Shown piece after piece: positions 1 through 9,106 of a DNA stretch of 64,000 bases. This DNA is from Tenggerimyces flavus. GTDB taxonomy: Bacteria; Actinomycetota; Actinomycetes; Propionibacteriales; Actinopolymorphaceae. The stretch is from contig NZ_JAFBCM010000001.1 in assembly GCF_016907715.1 (NCBI RefSeq), forward strand, positions 5,766,001 through 5,830,000. The letters are read 5' to 3'. Made by a program: the position numbers and the translations under genes. The first letter of the stretch is position 1. The number at the start of each line of letters is the position of its first letter. The notes below the pieces were generated by a model. It was not told the DNA's origin. It made no database searches and saw only the letters and a program-made list of their open reading frames with translations.

Positions 1-1
1 C

Positions 2-1630
2 TCGTACTCGGACTGGATCGGCTCCGACCTGATCGTGTTCGTCGGCTCCAACCCAGCCAACAACCAGCCGGTCGCGATGAAGTACCTCTACCACGCGAAG
101 AAGGCCGGCACGAAGATCGTCAGCATCAACCCGTACCGCGAGCCCGGCATGGAGCGCTACTGGGTGCCGTCGAACGTCGAGAGCGCGGTGTTCGGTACGA
201 AGATCTCCGACCGCACGTTCCAGATCAACATCGGCGGCGACATCGGTTTCCTCAACGGGGTCGCGAAGTCGATGGTCGACAACGACTGGATCGACCGCGA
301 GTTCGTCGACGAGCACACCACCGGGTACGACAGCCTGAAGGACAGTTTGGCCAACCAGAGCTGGGAAGCTCTCGAGGCGACCGCCGGCGTCGACCGGAGC
401 GAGATGATCGAGCTCGCCCGGATGATCGGCAAGGCGAAGACAGCGATCTTCGTGTGGAGCATGGGCGTCACCCAGCACGAGGTCGGCGAGGACAACGTGC
501 GCGCGATCATCAACCTCGGCCTGACGAAGGGCTTCGTCGGCCGCCCGAACTGCGGGCTGATGCCGATCCGCGGCCACTCCGGCGTGCAGGGCGGCGCCGA
601 GATGGGCGCGTACTCCACCGCGCTGCCCGGCGGCCTGCCGATCACCGACGAGACCGCGGCCAGCTTCGCGGACCAGTGGGGGTTCGACGTTCCCACCTGG
701 ACCGGCCAGACCGCGCCGGAGATGATCGACGCCGGATACGAGGGCAAGCTCGACGTGCTGATCAGCTCGGGCGGCAACTTCCTCGAAGTGCTGCCCGACC
801 CGAAGTACTGCAAGCAGGCGTTGGAACGCATCCCGATGCGGATCCACATCGACATCTGCCTGTCCAGCCAGATGCTGCTCGACTCCACCGAGGCCGTGCT
901 GCTGCTGCCCGCGGAGACCAGGTACGAGATGGCCGGCGGCGTCACCGAGACGTCGACCGAACGCAGGATCATCTTCAGCCCGGAGATCAGCGGGCCGCGC
1001 ATCGCCGAGGCCTGGCCGGAGTATCGGATCTTCGGCGAGCTCGCGGCTCGCGTTCGCCCCGACACCGCCGAGGCCGTGCTTTACCCAAGCACGCAAGCGA
1101 TACGCGACGACATCGCCAAAGCCGTTCCGTTCTACGCCGGCATCGAGAAGCTGGCGAAGTTCGGCGACGCGGTCCAGTACGGCGGCGCGCATCTGTGCTG
1201 GGACTGGAAGTTCCCCACCGACGACGGCAAGGCCCACTTCTCCACCGTGCGGCTCCCCGAGCTGGTCCGGCCGGACGGCACGTTCGCCGTCGCGACCCGG
1301 CGCGGGAAGCAGTTCAACAGCATGGTGCACGAGCACCAGGACTCGCTCAACGGTGCGGAGCGGGAGGCGGTGCTGATGAGCACGCACGACGCCGACCGGC
1401 TCGGCCTGGCCAACGGTGACAAGGTCACGTTGACGAGCGACTTCGGTTCGATGGACGGCCACGTCTTCCGGGCTCCGCTGACCCCGGGCAACCTGCAGGT
1501 GCACTGGCCCGAGGGCGAGGTCCTCATCGGCCGGTCGCGCAGGTCGCCGCAGGCCGGGATCCCCGACTACAACGGCAACGTCCGGGTGGAGCGGACTGCT
1601 TCAGTCGGCGGGCCGGTGGTTGGCTCGTAG
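2..1630 (+). CDS. FdhF/YdeP-type molybdopterin oxidoreductase, 5' truncated by window edge
   Basis: The frame is open to the left edge, so the N-terminal part (Fe-S ligands and any active-site Cys/Sec) is missing; 542 residues remain. The visible part has the molybdopterin oxidoreductase body (IVFVGSNPANNQP, VWSMGVTQHEVGEDNVRAI, GLMPIRGHSGVQGG) and a C-terminal molybdopterin-dinucleotide-binding domain (EAVLMSTHDADRLGLANGDK). These match the FdhF/YdeP group, which resembles formate dehydrogenase alpha subunits and is cytoplasmic and often of unknown substrate. The methionine-like GTG at 35 is internal and not a start. It ends convergently to the glutamine amidotransferase at 1772. Family assignment is firm; formate as substrate is not shown. 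Confidence 0.9.
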   Translation, partial: SYSDWIGSDLIVFVGSNPANNQPVAMKYLYHAKKAGTKIVSINPYREPGMERYWVPSNVESAVFGTKISDRTFQINIGGDIGFLNGVAKSMVDNDWIDREFVDEHTTGYDSLKDSLANQSWEALEATAGVDRSEMIELARMIGKAKTAIFVWSMGVTQHEVGEDNVRAIINLGLTKGFVGRPNCGLMPIRGHSGVQGGAEMGAYSTALPGGLPITDETAASFADQWGFDVPTWTGQTAPEMIDAGYEGKLDVLISSGGNFLEVLPDPKYCKQALERIPMRIHIDICLSSQMLLDSTEAVLLLPAETRYEMAGGVTETSTERRIIFSPEISGPRIAEAWPEYRIFGELAARVRPDTAEAVLYPSTQAIRDDIAKAVPFYAGIEKLAKFGDAVQYGGAHLCWDWKFPTDDGKAHFSTVRLPELVRPDGTFAVATRRGKQFNSMVHEHQDSLNGAEREAVLMSTHDADRLGLANGDKVTLTSDFGSMDGHVFRAPLTPGNLQVHWPEGEVLIGRSRRSPQAGIPDYNGNVRVERTASVGGPVVGS

Positions 1631-1739
1631 CTGGTTCCCCCCAGGCCAGACCACCGGCGTCCGCCGACTTATCCACCACCCCCCGATGGACCCAGCAGGC
1701 AACCCAGACCAGGGTGACGCACGGTGACGTACGGGCGCA

Positions 1740-1756
1740 TGAGTAGCCGCTACTCA
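1740..1756. promoter_or_regulatory. 17-base perfect palindrome, function unknown
   Basis: TGAGTAGC-C-GCTACTCA has 8-base arms around a single central base. It lies between two convergent genes, 16 bases beyond the stop codon of the amidotransferase gene. Read as a hairpin it would be GAGTAG-CCG-CTACTC without a T tract, so it is a weak terminator at best. It could instead be a regulator-binding site. Only the symmetry is seen; function is inferred. Confidence 0.4.
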
Positions 1757-1771
1757 ACTCGGCGGGAAGGA

Positions 1772-2473
1772 CTACCTAACGGTCGCCGCGAAGGCGTCCG
1801 CGAGCCGGCGGCCGGTCGACGCGAGCGCCTCCTCGGCGGCACTGACCTCGGCGAGCCCGGCGGCGATCAGCGGCTCGAGCGACGGCCCGTCCGGCGTCGC
1901 CCGGACCTCCTCGGCCCAGGTCGCGAACACCTCGGCGCCCGCCTCCGGATGGAACTGCAGCCCCCACGCCGACGGCCCGAACCGGGCCGCCTGGACCCGC
2001 CCGGAGGAGTCCGCCGCGACGGGGACCGCGCCCGCGGGCAGCGAGGTCACGACGTCGCCGTTCCACCGTGCAGTACACGCCGGGAACGTCAACGCCCCGA
2101 GCAACGGGTCGTCGGCCGACTCCTGCGTGGACTCGAGCGTGACGACGCCGATGTACGGGCCATCCGGTGCCTTCTCGACCACCCCGCCGCACGCGACGGC
2201 GAGCAGCTGATGGCCGAGGCAGATGCCGAGCGTCGGCAGCCCGGAATCGACGCCAAACCGCAGCAGTGCCTTCGTCGCCGGAAGCCACGGACAGTCGGCG
2301 TCGTCGTACGCGCCCATCGAGCCGCCGAGCACGACGAGCCCGGCGTGATCGGCGAGCGACGACGGCAGCGCGTCGCCGCGGTACGGGTGTCGCACGTCCA
2401 GCGCGAACGGCAGCCACTCCCCGAACCAGGCCGGCGTGCAGCCGACCTCGTGCTGAACGACGAGCACGGACAC
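1772..2473 (-). CDS. Class I glutamine amidotransferase-like protein
   Basis: A 233-residue GATase-1 protein with the complete triad: nucleophile Cys near residue 85 in GICLGHQLL, then His 175 and Glu 177 in LQFHPEA. This fold hydrolyses glutamine or gamma-glutamyl compounds in the cytoplasm. The GTG start at 2473 follows the glnA2 stop (2475-2477) by one base, so the two are one translationally linked operon; a second GTG six bases on has a better GAGG spacing and may be the true start. The reading frame extends far upstream inside glnA2, but that part is a shadow. Next to a GlnA2-type ligase, a PuuD-like gamma-glutamyl hydrolase role is attractive but inferred; stand-alone GuaA-like amidotransferases look similar. 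Confidence 0.85.
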   Translation of the reverse strand: MSVLVVQHEVGCTPAWFGEWLPFALDVRHPYRGDALPSSLADHAGLVVLGGSMGAYDDADCPWLPATKALLRFGVDSGLPTLGICLGHQLLAVACGGVVEKAPDGPYIGVVTLESTQESADDPLLGALTFPACTARWNGDVVTSLPAGAVPVAADSSGRVQAARFGPSAWGLQFHPEAGAEVFATWAEEVRATPDGPSLEPLIAAGLAEVSAAEEALASTGRRLADAFAATVR

Positions 2474-2474
2474 C

Positions 2475-3809
2475 TCAGAGGACGGCAAGCATCCGCTCAC
2501 GTTCGAACGGCGTGACCTGCTGCCGGTACTCCTCCCATTCCGTCCGCTTGTTCCGCAGGAAGAAGTCGAAGACGTGCTCACCCAACGTCTCCGCCACCAG
2601 CTCCGACCGCTCCATCGCCCGCACCGCCTCGTCCAGGCTCTGCGGCAGCGGCTCGATGCCCAGCGCACGCCGTTCGCGGTCGGTCAGCGACCACACGTCG
2701 TCGTCAGCGCCCGGCGGCAGCTCGTACCCCTGCTCGATCCCCTTCAGACCCGCGGCCAGGATCACCGCGTACGCGAGGTACGGGTTGCACGCCGCGTCCA
2801 GCGAGCGGAACTCGGCCCGGGTCGACTGCACCTTCTCCGGCTTGTACATCGGCACCCGCACCAGCGCCGAGCGGTTGTTGTGCCCCCAGCAGACGTACGC
2901 CGGGGCCTCGCCGCCACCCCAGATGCGCTTGTACGAGTTCACCCACTGGTTCGTCACCGCCGTGATCTCCGCGGCGTGCCGCAGCAGCCCGGCGATAAAC
3001 GACCGCGCGACCTTGCTCTGGTGGAACTCCGCGCCGGACTCGAAGAACGCGTTCCGGTCGCCCTCGAACAGCGACAGGTGCGTGTGCATCCCGCTGCCCG
3101 GGAACTCCGTGAACGGCTTCGGCATGAACGTCGCGTAGATCCCCTGCCCGAGCGCGACCTCCTTCACCACCACGCGGAACGTCATGATGTTGTCCGCCGT
3201 GGTCAGCGCGTCCGCGTACCGCAGGTCGATCTCCTGCTGGCCCGGCCCGCCCTCGTGGTGGCTGAACTCGACCGAGATCCCCATCGCCTCGAGCATCGTG
3301 ATCGCCTCGCGGCGGAAGTCCTGGCTCCGGCCGTGCGGGGTGTGGTCGAAGTAACCGCTCTGGTCGACCGGGACCGGCTTGCGCCCGTTCGGCGAGTCCT
3401 TGAACAGGAAGAACTCGATCTCCGGGTGCGTGTAGAACGTGAAGCCGAGGTCGGCGGCCTTGCCCAGCGCGCGCTTGAGCACGTACCGCGGGTCGGCGTA
3501 CGACGGCGAGCCGTCCGGCATGAGGATGTCGCAGAACATCCGTGCCGTACTCGGGGCCTCGCCGCGCCAGGGCAGGATCTGGAACGTCGACGGGTCGGGC
3601 TTGGCCAGCATGTCCGCCTCGTACACGCGCGCGAAGCCCTCGATCGCCGAGCCGTCGAAGCCGATCCCCTCCGAAAACGCGCCCTCGAGCTCAGCCGGTG
3701 CGACCGCGACCGACTTGAGGAAGCCGAGCACGTCGGTGAACCACAACCGCACGAACCGAACGTCTCGTTCCTCGAGCGTACGGAGCACGAACTCCTGCTG
3801 CTTGTCCAT
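2475..3809 (-). CDS. glnA2: Glutamine synthetase-family ligase, GlnA2 type
   Basis: A 444-residue protein colinear with the actinobacterial GlnA2 branch (MDKQQEFVLRTLEERD start, GFDGSAIEGF, EIEFFLF, HHEGGPGQQEIDLRYADA, GSGMHTHLSLF, NNRSALVRVP). It lacks the adenylylation-loop character of GlnA1. The family makes gamma-glutamyl-amide bonds with ATP; in Streptomyces GlnA2 and GlnA3 are linked to polyamine glutamylation rather than ammonium assimilation. The start is ATG 3809 with GAGGA about ten bases upstream. It leads directly into the amidotransferase gene, which fits a ligate-then-hydrolyse pathway for amines. Substrate is inferred. Confidence 0.9.
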   Translation of the reverse strand: MDKQQEFVLRTLEERDVRFVRLWFTDVLGFLKSVAVAPAELEGAFSEGIGFDGSAIEGFARVYEADMLAKPDPSTFQILPWRGEAPSTARMFCDILMPDGSPSYADPRYVLKRALGKAADLGFTFYTHPEIEFFLFKDSPNGRKPVPVDQSGYFDHTPHGRSQDFRREAITMLEAMGISVEFSHHEGGPGQQEIDLRYADALTTADNIMTFRVVVKEVALGQGIYATFMPKPFTEFPGSGMHTHLSLFEGDRNAFFESGAEFHQSKVARSFIAGLLRHAAEITAVTNQWVNSYKRIWGGGEAPAYVCWGHNNRSALVRVPMYKPEKVQSTRAEFRSLDAACNPYLAYAVILAAGLKGIEQGYELPPGADDDVWSLTDRERRALGIEPLPQSLDEAVRAMERSELVAETLGEHVFDFFLRNKRTEWEEYRQQVTPFERERMLAVL

Positions 3810-3933
3810 AACGCCCTATCCTCGCTGGTTCCGTCTCAGGGAAGCCTCCCGGCTCCGTGTTTCCGGCGCGTTACGTACGGGCCACCTTCCCTGTAGCCTG
3901 CTGCGAAGCACTCGTCTTCCAGGGTGGATGCAG

Positions 3934-5157
3934 ATGCCGCGTCACCTCTCGCTCGTCCACTCGGCCGAGCCGGACCCCGGTCCCACGTGGCCGGTCCACC
4001 AGCATCCGATCGTCCAGGGCACGGGGACCCGGCGGCGGGTCGTCCGGCTGGAGACCGTTCGGCTGGAGTCCCATCCGGAGCTGCTGTTCCTGCGCCTCGT
4101 CACCCGCGACGGGCTGGTCGGGCTCGGCGAGGCGTACGGGACGCCGCGCGAGGTGGACGACTACCTGCACGAGGTCGCGGCGCCGATCCTGCTCGGTACG
4201 CCGCCGTCGCGGTTCGACCAGACCGCTGGCCGGTTGTTCGCCCGCCAGGCCGACGGGGGCACGGCGGCGACGAGGCGCGGCGCGTCGGCCGTCGACCTCG
4301 CGCTGTGGGACCTCGCCGCGAAGACCGCGAACCAGCCGCTGCACGAGCTACTCGGCGGCGCCTGCCGGGACGCGATCCGCGTCTACAGCAGCCTCCCGCT
4401 GGACTGGGACCGTACGGGCGCGCCGCGTGCCGCCGTGCGGCTGTTCGAGCTCGCCGAGGACCTGCTCGACCGCCGGATCACCGCGATGAAGGTCGAGCCG
4501 TTCGCGTACGTGGAAGGCAGCGACATCTCGGCGCCCGAGCTCAAACGCGCGCTCCAGCCGCTGCACGAGCTCCGCGACGTGTTCGGCATGCAGATGGAGC
4601 TGATGCTCGAGTTCCACTCCCGCTGGGATCTGAGGCCGGCCAAGCGCATCGCCCGCGCCGTCGAGGAGCTCGACCCGCTGTGGCTGGAGGAGCCGATCAA
4701 CGCCGACGACCTCGGCGCGATCGCCGCGTACGCGCGCTGGGCCCGCGTGCCGATGACGCTGCGCGAGCCGCTGCGCAGCCGGTACGCGATCAAGGACCTG
4801 TTCGACCGCCGTATCGCCGGCATCGTGATGTTCAGCCTGGGGTGGTCCGGCGGCGTCTCCGAGGCCGTACGCGTCGCCGCCCTCGCGAACGACTACCACC
4901 TGCCGCTCACCCTGTACGGCCGCGCCGGCCCGGTGCTGCTGACCGCCGCGACCCACGTCGCGGTGAGCGCGCCGAACGCGCTGATCCAGGAGACCGTGCA
5001 GGACTACTACACGAACTGGTACCAGGACGTGGTCACCGAGCTCCCGCACATGGACTTCGGCACGATCGCCCCACCGACCGGCCCCGGCATCGGCACCGCG
5101 CTCCACCCCGACCTCCTCGAGCGAGAAGGAACGACGGTCCGGGCGACGAGCGCCTAG
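3934..5157 (+). CDS. Mandelate racemase/muconate lactonizing enzyme (enolase superfamily) protein
   Basis: A 407-residue enolase-superfamily protein: N-terminal capping domain (GLVGLGEAYG) then a TIM barrel. The catalytic-lysine strand (AMKVEPF, Lys about 186) and three acidic metal-ligand strands (LEFHS Glu ~226, LEEP Glu ~252, LREP Glu ~278) are present. Members take an alpha-proton from sugar acids, typically as acid-sugar dehydratases. ATG 3934 is preferred over ATG 3928 because AGGGTGG lies six bases before it. It is convergent with the LacI gene, the two stop codons overlapping in CTAG. Beside a uronate-releasing lyase an acid-sugar dehydratase role is likely; exact substrate unknown. 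Confidence 0.85.
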   Translation: MPRHLSLVHSAEPDPGPTWPVHQHPIVQGTGTRRRVVRLETVRLESHPELLFLRLVTRDGLVGLGEAYGTPREVDDYLHEVAAPILLGTPPSRFDQTAGRLFARQADGGTAATRRGASAVDLALWDLAAKTANQPLHELLGGACRDAIRVYSSLPLDWDRTGAPRAAVRLFELAEDLLDRRITAMKVEPFAYVEGSDISAPELKRALQPLHELRDVFGMQMELMLEFHSRWDLRPAKRIARAVEELDPLWLEEPINADDLGAIAAYARWARVPMTLREPLRSRYAIKDLFDRRIAGIVMFSLGWSGGVSEAVRVAALANDYHLPLTLYGRAGPVLLTAATHVAVSAPNALIQETVQDYYTNWYQDVVTELPHMDFGTIAPPTGPGIGTALHPDLLEREGTTVRATSA

Positions 5158-6203
5158 GCCAGCTTGCGCCGGGCCGACGCAGCGGACGGTGCGACCACCG
5201 ACGATCGGACCACCAGCTCGGTCGGCAGCACCACCGGCGAGCCGAAGTCGTGGCCGGAGAACGCCAACGCGAGCGAACGCCGGCCCGCCTCCTCCAGTGG
5301 CAGCCGCACCGTGGTCAGCCCCGGCGTCACGTCCTGCGCCGACGGGACGTCGTCCACACCCGTCACCGACACGTCCTCCGGCACTCGCAGCCCTGCCTCG
5401 CGCAGGGCCGCCATCGCGCCCAGCGCCATCAGGTCGTTCGCGCAGCACACCGCGGTGAACGAGGCGCCCGAGGCGAGCAGCCGGCGCACGGCGTCCACCC
5501 CGCTCTGCCGGCTGAAGTCACCGGCCACCACCAGAGCAGGATCCAACGAGACCCCGCACTCCGACAGCGCCTTGGCGAAGACGAGCCGTCGCTGCGTCCC
5601 CGTCGTCCGGCCCTCCGGCCCCGCGACGTACGCCACCGCCGAGTGCCCCAACGACACCACGTGCGAGGCCAACGCACGAGCCCCGCCGAGATCGTCGAAC
5701 GACACCGAGGCGGCAGCGGTGTGCGGGTTCGGCGCCGGCCGCCCGCACAGCACCAGCCGGGCGCCCTGGGCCCGCAGGCCCCGGACGTGCCCCGCCATCT
5801 CCCGCCGGTAGGCGGCGTCCTCGGGCGCCGCCCCGACGAGGATGACGACTTCGGCGCGCTGTCGCCGCAACACCTCGATGTACGCGAACTCCGAGGACGA
5901 GTCCGCCGACGACGAGCACAGCACGACCAGCCGCCGCATCTCCGCCGCCGTCGCCTGGATCCCCCGCGCGATCGCCCCGAAGAACGGATCCGCGATGTCG
6001 TTGAGGATCACCCCGACCAGGCCGCTCGTCGCGTGCAGCAAAGCCCGCGCGTGCGCGTTGACGACATAGTCGAGGTCGCGAACGGCCTTCTCCACCCGCC
6101 GCCGGGTGGCGTCAGCGACGGGATAGTTGCCGTTCAGCACCCGCGACACCGTTGCCGGCGAGACCCCGGCGCGCGCCGCGACGTCGGTCAAGGTGACGGC
6201 CAT
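5154..6203 (-). CDS. LacI-family transcriptional regulator
   Basis: A 349-residue repressor with an N-terminal LacI helix-turn-helix and hinge (TLTDVAARAGVSPATVSRVL, residues ~4-23) followed by a periplasmic-binding-protein-like sugar domain (GVILNDIADPFFGAIARGI; TGVDDVPSAQDVTPGLTTVR). It binds palindromic operators and releases on a sugar or sugar-acid ligand. It is the last gene of the minus-strand operon, nine bases after the aminotransferase stop. Candidate operators in the window are at 12287-12300, in front of its own operon, and at 22063-22074, in front of the GH43 gene. Local control is inferred from this layout. Confidence 0.93.
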   Translation of the reverse strand: MAVTLTDVAARAGVSPATVSRVLNGNYPVADATRRRVEKAVRDLDYVVNAHARALLHATSGLVGVILNDIADPFFGAIARGIQATAAEMRRLVVLCSSSADSSSEFAYIEVLRRQRAEVVILVGAAPEDAAYRREMAGHVRGLRAQGARLVLCGRPAPNPHTAAASVSFDDLGGARALASHVVSLGHSAVAYVAGPEGRTTGTQRRLVFAKALSECGVSLDPALVVAGDFSRQSGVDAVRRLLASGASFTAVCCANDLMALGAMAALREAGLRVPEDVSVTGVDDVPSAQDVTPGLTTVRLPLEEAGRRSLALAFSGHDFGSPVVLPTELVVRSSVVAPSAASARRKLA

Positions 6204-6212
6204 GGCAGGAGT

Positions 6213-7493
6213 CTACGGTCGCTCGCCGTTGCCACCAGCGAAACTGGCACCAACCTTCCAGAACGCCGCCGCGATGTCGTCGACGTCGTTCTTCGTGTAG
6301 TTCTCGTTCCACGCTACGACGAGCAGCGTCTCGCCGATCAGCCGCTCGGCCACGGGGCACAGGCCCAGCTCGTACTTCCGCACTCCCTCGTACGGGAAGC
6401 CGGTGCCGCCGTAGGTCTGCCCGTCGGTCAGCACCGGGGTGTCGTAGAGCGGGCGAGGCAGGTAGCCCGCCGCGACCGGGATCCCTTCCCCGGCGAGCGC
6501 GGCGGCCCACTCGGCGTTCGTCCCGCCCGACGCCGCCGGGTCGATCAGCACCGGGAACTGCCAGAACGTCCCGCCGGCGGGCGAGGCCGAACGGATGCCG
6601 GCGATCTGTTCGAGCTCCGAAGCCAACCGCTGCCCGCCCTCGCGCCGCCGCGCCACGACGTCCGTCAGCTTGGTCAGCTGCGCGCGGCCGACCGCGGCCT
6701 GCAGCTCGGTCATGCGGTAGTTGGCGCCGAGGAACAGGTTGGTCCGCTCACCGGTCTCGCGCGGCCAGGCCTTGTCGACGAACAGCTTCATCCGCTGGCC
6801 GAGCACGTCGTCGGAGGTGATCACCATGCCGCCGTCGCCGGTCGTGATGTGCTTGGACTGCTGGAAGCTGAAGCAGCCGATGTCGCCGTACGTCCCGGCG
6901 TACTTGCCGTTCTGGTCAGGCTCGGTGAGGAACGCCTGCGCGCAGTCCTCGATCAGCTTGAGGTCGTGCTCGCGCGCGATCGCGACGAACTCCTCCATCG
7001 GGGCGGGGTTGCCGAACAGGTGCACGAGGATGATCGCGCGCGTGCGTTCGGTGATCAGCGAACGCACACTCGCCGGATCGAGGATGCCCGTGACCGGGTC
7101 CACGTCGGCGAAGACCGGGATCGCGTTCTGCCGCAGTACCGGGATCACCGTTCCGAAATCGGTCAACGGCGGAACGATGATCTCGTCTCCCGGCGCCGGG
7201 TCGACCGCGCCGACGGCGACGTGGATGGACGCCGTGCCGGACGTCGTGGAGGTCGCGTACGGAACGCCGTAGAGCGCCGCGAACTCTCGCTCGAAGGTCT
7301 TCGTCTCCGTCCCCACCACCGAGCCCAACTTGCCGGAGTCGAGGACGCGCAGCACGGCCTCGCGCTCCTCCGCGCCGATCGTGCGCCCGTCCGCGTTGTC
7401 GACGGAGGGGAACGGTGTCGTCCGCAGCTTGACGCCACCGTTGATCGCGAGCGTTTCTGGTTGCCCCGGGTCGGATTGCCCGTCGGTCGTCAT
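6213..7493 (-). CDS. DegT/DnrJ/EryC1/StrS family aminotransferase
   Basis: A 426-residue PLP enzyme of the sugar-aminotransferase family: TSTTSGTASIHVA near residues 81-93, the aspartate motif (LIEDCAQA), and the PLP lysine at about 214 in FSFQQSKHITTGDGGM. Family members transaminate keto-sugars, inositols or keto-amides using glutamate or glutamine; a few are sensory or dehydratase-like. ATG 7493 overlaps the upstream TGA as ATGA and has GGTGG before it; the reading frame extends 23 codons further upstream inside the previous gene. Its place between a solute-binding protein and a LacI regulator suggests processing or making an amino sugar, though the reaction cannot be read from the sequence. 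Confidence 0.9.
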   Translation of the reverse strand: MTTDGQSDPGQPETLAINGGVKLRTTPFPSVDNADGRTIGAEEREAVLRVLDSGKLGSVVGTETKTFEREFAALYGVPYATSTTSGTASIHVAVGAVDPAPGDEIIVPPLTDFGTVIPVLRQNAIPVFADVDPVTGILDPASVRSLITERTRAIILVHLFGNPAPMEEFVAIAREHDLKLIEDCAQAFLTEPDQNGKYAGTYGDIGCFSFQQSKHITTGDGGMVITSDDVLGQRMKLFVDKAWPRETGERTNLFLGANYRMTELQAAVGRAQLTKLTDVVARRREGGQRLASELEQIAGIRSASPAGGTFWQFPVLIDPAASGGTNAEWAAALAGEGIPVAAGYLPRPLYDTPVLTDGQTYGGTGFPYEGVRKYELGLCPVAERLIGETLLVVAWNENYTKNDVDDIAAAFWKVGASFAGGNGERP

Positions 7494-9106
7494 GTTCCAC
7501 CCTGTTTCTGCAGCTGGTCTTCGTACTCCGTGCGGATCTGATCTCCCCCGGCCTGCCGCCACGCTGCGACCGCCGAGTCCCAGTCTTGCAAGGACTTCCG
7601 TCCCTGGATCACTTCCGATTGCGTATCGGCCAACTTGCCGTCGATGGTCGGCCCCTTGCTCGCCTGGGTGTCCGAGTACGCGCCCACGACCGGGTTGAGG
7701 ATCGCCTTCGGCACCACCGCGGTCTCGTACGCGTGCTGCAGCTCGGCGTCGTGCGGTCGGCCGGGCTGGTAGATCGCCGACGGCGCCTCGGTGACGAACC
7801 GGAACGGCACGGTGGTCTGCGCCGAGCCCGCGGAGGTCAGGGTGGGGTCGCCGGACTTGCTGACCGTGTGGTGCGTGCCCTCGACGCCGTACACGCGCAG
7901 GTGGTACTCGGCGGTGCCGAACGGTGCCGCCAGCCAGTTCGCGATGCGGAGCTGCTCGCGCAGCTTCTCCTTATCGGCTTGCTTGAACGCGGTGAGCCCG
8001 TCCATGAAGCTCGGCCTTCCGGCGGCGATCCTGCCCTCGCCGCCGTCGTAGCCCGGGATGCGCATGTAGTCGAGCTCGAACGTCGGGTTGTTCACGTTGT
8101 TCTTCACGTAGTAGAACCACGACACGTACCCGTCGGGCTGGATCACGGTCGTGCCGGCGCTGAACCACTCCAGGAACGGGACGCCGGAGCCGAATGCGTC
8201 CGGGTGGACGAGCCCCTCCTTCCAGAACCGCGCCGCGACGTCGAGCGCCTTGCGCTGTTCCTCGGTCTCGTTGACGTGGGTGAGCTTGCCGCCGTCCTCA
8301 CGCCAGCCGTTCGGCGCGTTCAGCATCACCCTGGTGATCGTCAACGGGTACGAGGCGTTCGAGAACGCCCACCGCCGCTGCTTCGGATCGGTGACCGCCT
8401 TGGCCAGCTCGTGGAACTCCTCGAAGCTCTTCGGCTGCGGGCTCATCCCGGCCTTCTTCGCGATGTCCGCGCGGATGAACGGGCCGGTCCCGATCTTCGC
8501 GCGCGGCAGCGGGACGCCGTAGATCGCGCCGTTGTAGACGCAGTTCTTCCACGCCTGGGAGGGGATGTTCGCGAGGTTCGGGTACTCCTTGATCGCGTCG
8601 CCGGAGAGCAGCTCGGTGAGGTCGGCGAACTTCGCCTTGAGCAGCCTCGGCAGGTTGGGGACGCCGTACAGCAACATGAAGTCGGGCAGCTCGTTGCCGG
8701 CGAGCGTGGTCGCGAGCTTCTGCCCGTACTCCCCCGCCGGGACCATCGTCAGCTCGAGGTTGACACCGAGCTTGTCGTTGATCGCCTGCCACAGCTTGTT
8801 CTTGTCCGGGCCGGGAGGCAGCGGCTCGTAGATGTTGACCATCGCGCGATACGTACCACCGCTGCCCGGCTTCTCGGGGACGGAGTCCGGACGCTCGGAC
8901 GGATAGGTGAGGAACGCGGGCCGGATCCCGTCCGCACTCCCTGCCAAGTCCGGCGTGACACCGGCGAACGCCGCGTAGGTGGGCAGCTTGACGGCCTGGT
9001 TCGCCGTCGAGCTGTTCTTGTCCGCTTGCTTGGCGCCGCCACAGCCGGCCAAAGTCCCGGCGGCCAGCAGGGCCGCGCCGCCGAGGAACGCACGTCGCTG
9101 GATCAC
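7490..9106 (-). CDS. Extracellular solute-binding lipoprotein, ABC sugar type
   Basis: A 538-residue exported lipoprotein: n-region with IQRRAFLGG, hydrophobic core, lipobox LAGC at about residue 21, then a mature family-1-like binding protein typical of oligosaccharide uptake (length 500-560 is usual). GTG 9106 is chosen because AAGGAG lies eight bases upstream; the earlier GTG at 9115 overlaps that ribosome site. GTG 9106 overlaps the stop of the lyase gene as GTGA, and the 3' end overlaps the aminotransferase start. No permease or ATPase genes are beside it, so its transporter partners must be encoded elsewhere or it acts only as a surface binder. Confidence 0.9.
   Translation of the reverse strand: MIQRRAFLGGAALLAAGTLAGCGGAKQADKNSSTANQAVKLPTYAAFAGVTPDLAGSADGIRPAFLTYPSERPDSVPEKPGSGGTYRAMVNIYEPLPPGPDKNKLWQAINDKLGVNLELTMVPAGEYGQKLATTLAGNELPDFMLLYGVPNLPRLLKAKFADLTELLSGDAIKEYPNLANIPSQAWKNCVYNGAIYGVPLPRAKIGTGPFIRADIAKKAGMSPQPKSFEEFHELAKAVTDPKQRRWAFSNASYPLTITRVMLNAPNGWREDGGKLTHVNETEEQRKALDVAARFWKEGLVHPDAFGSGVPFLEWFSAGTTVIQPDGYVSWFYYVKNNVNNPTFELDYMRIPGYDGGEGRIAAGRPSFMDGLTAFKQADKEKLREQLRIANWLAAPFGTAEYHLRVYGVEGTHHTVSKSGDPTLTSAGSAQTTVPFRFVTEAPSAIYQPGRPHDAELQHAYETAVVPKAILNPVVGAYSDTQASKGPTIDGKLADTQSEVIQGRKSLQDWDSAVAAWRQAGGDQIRTEYEDQLQKQGGT

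Noticed and set aside
3924-7541. 1205-codon open frame on the plus strand across the enolase, LacI and aminotransferase genes
   Set aside because: It is the out-of-phase shadow of three well-supported genes in high-GC DNA, with Arg/Pro/Ala-dominated composition and no motif.
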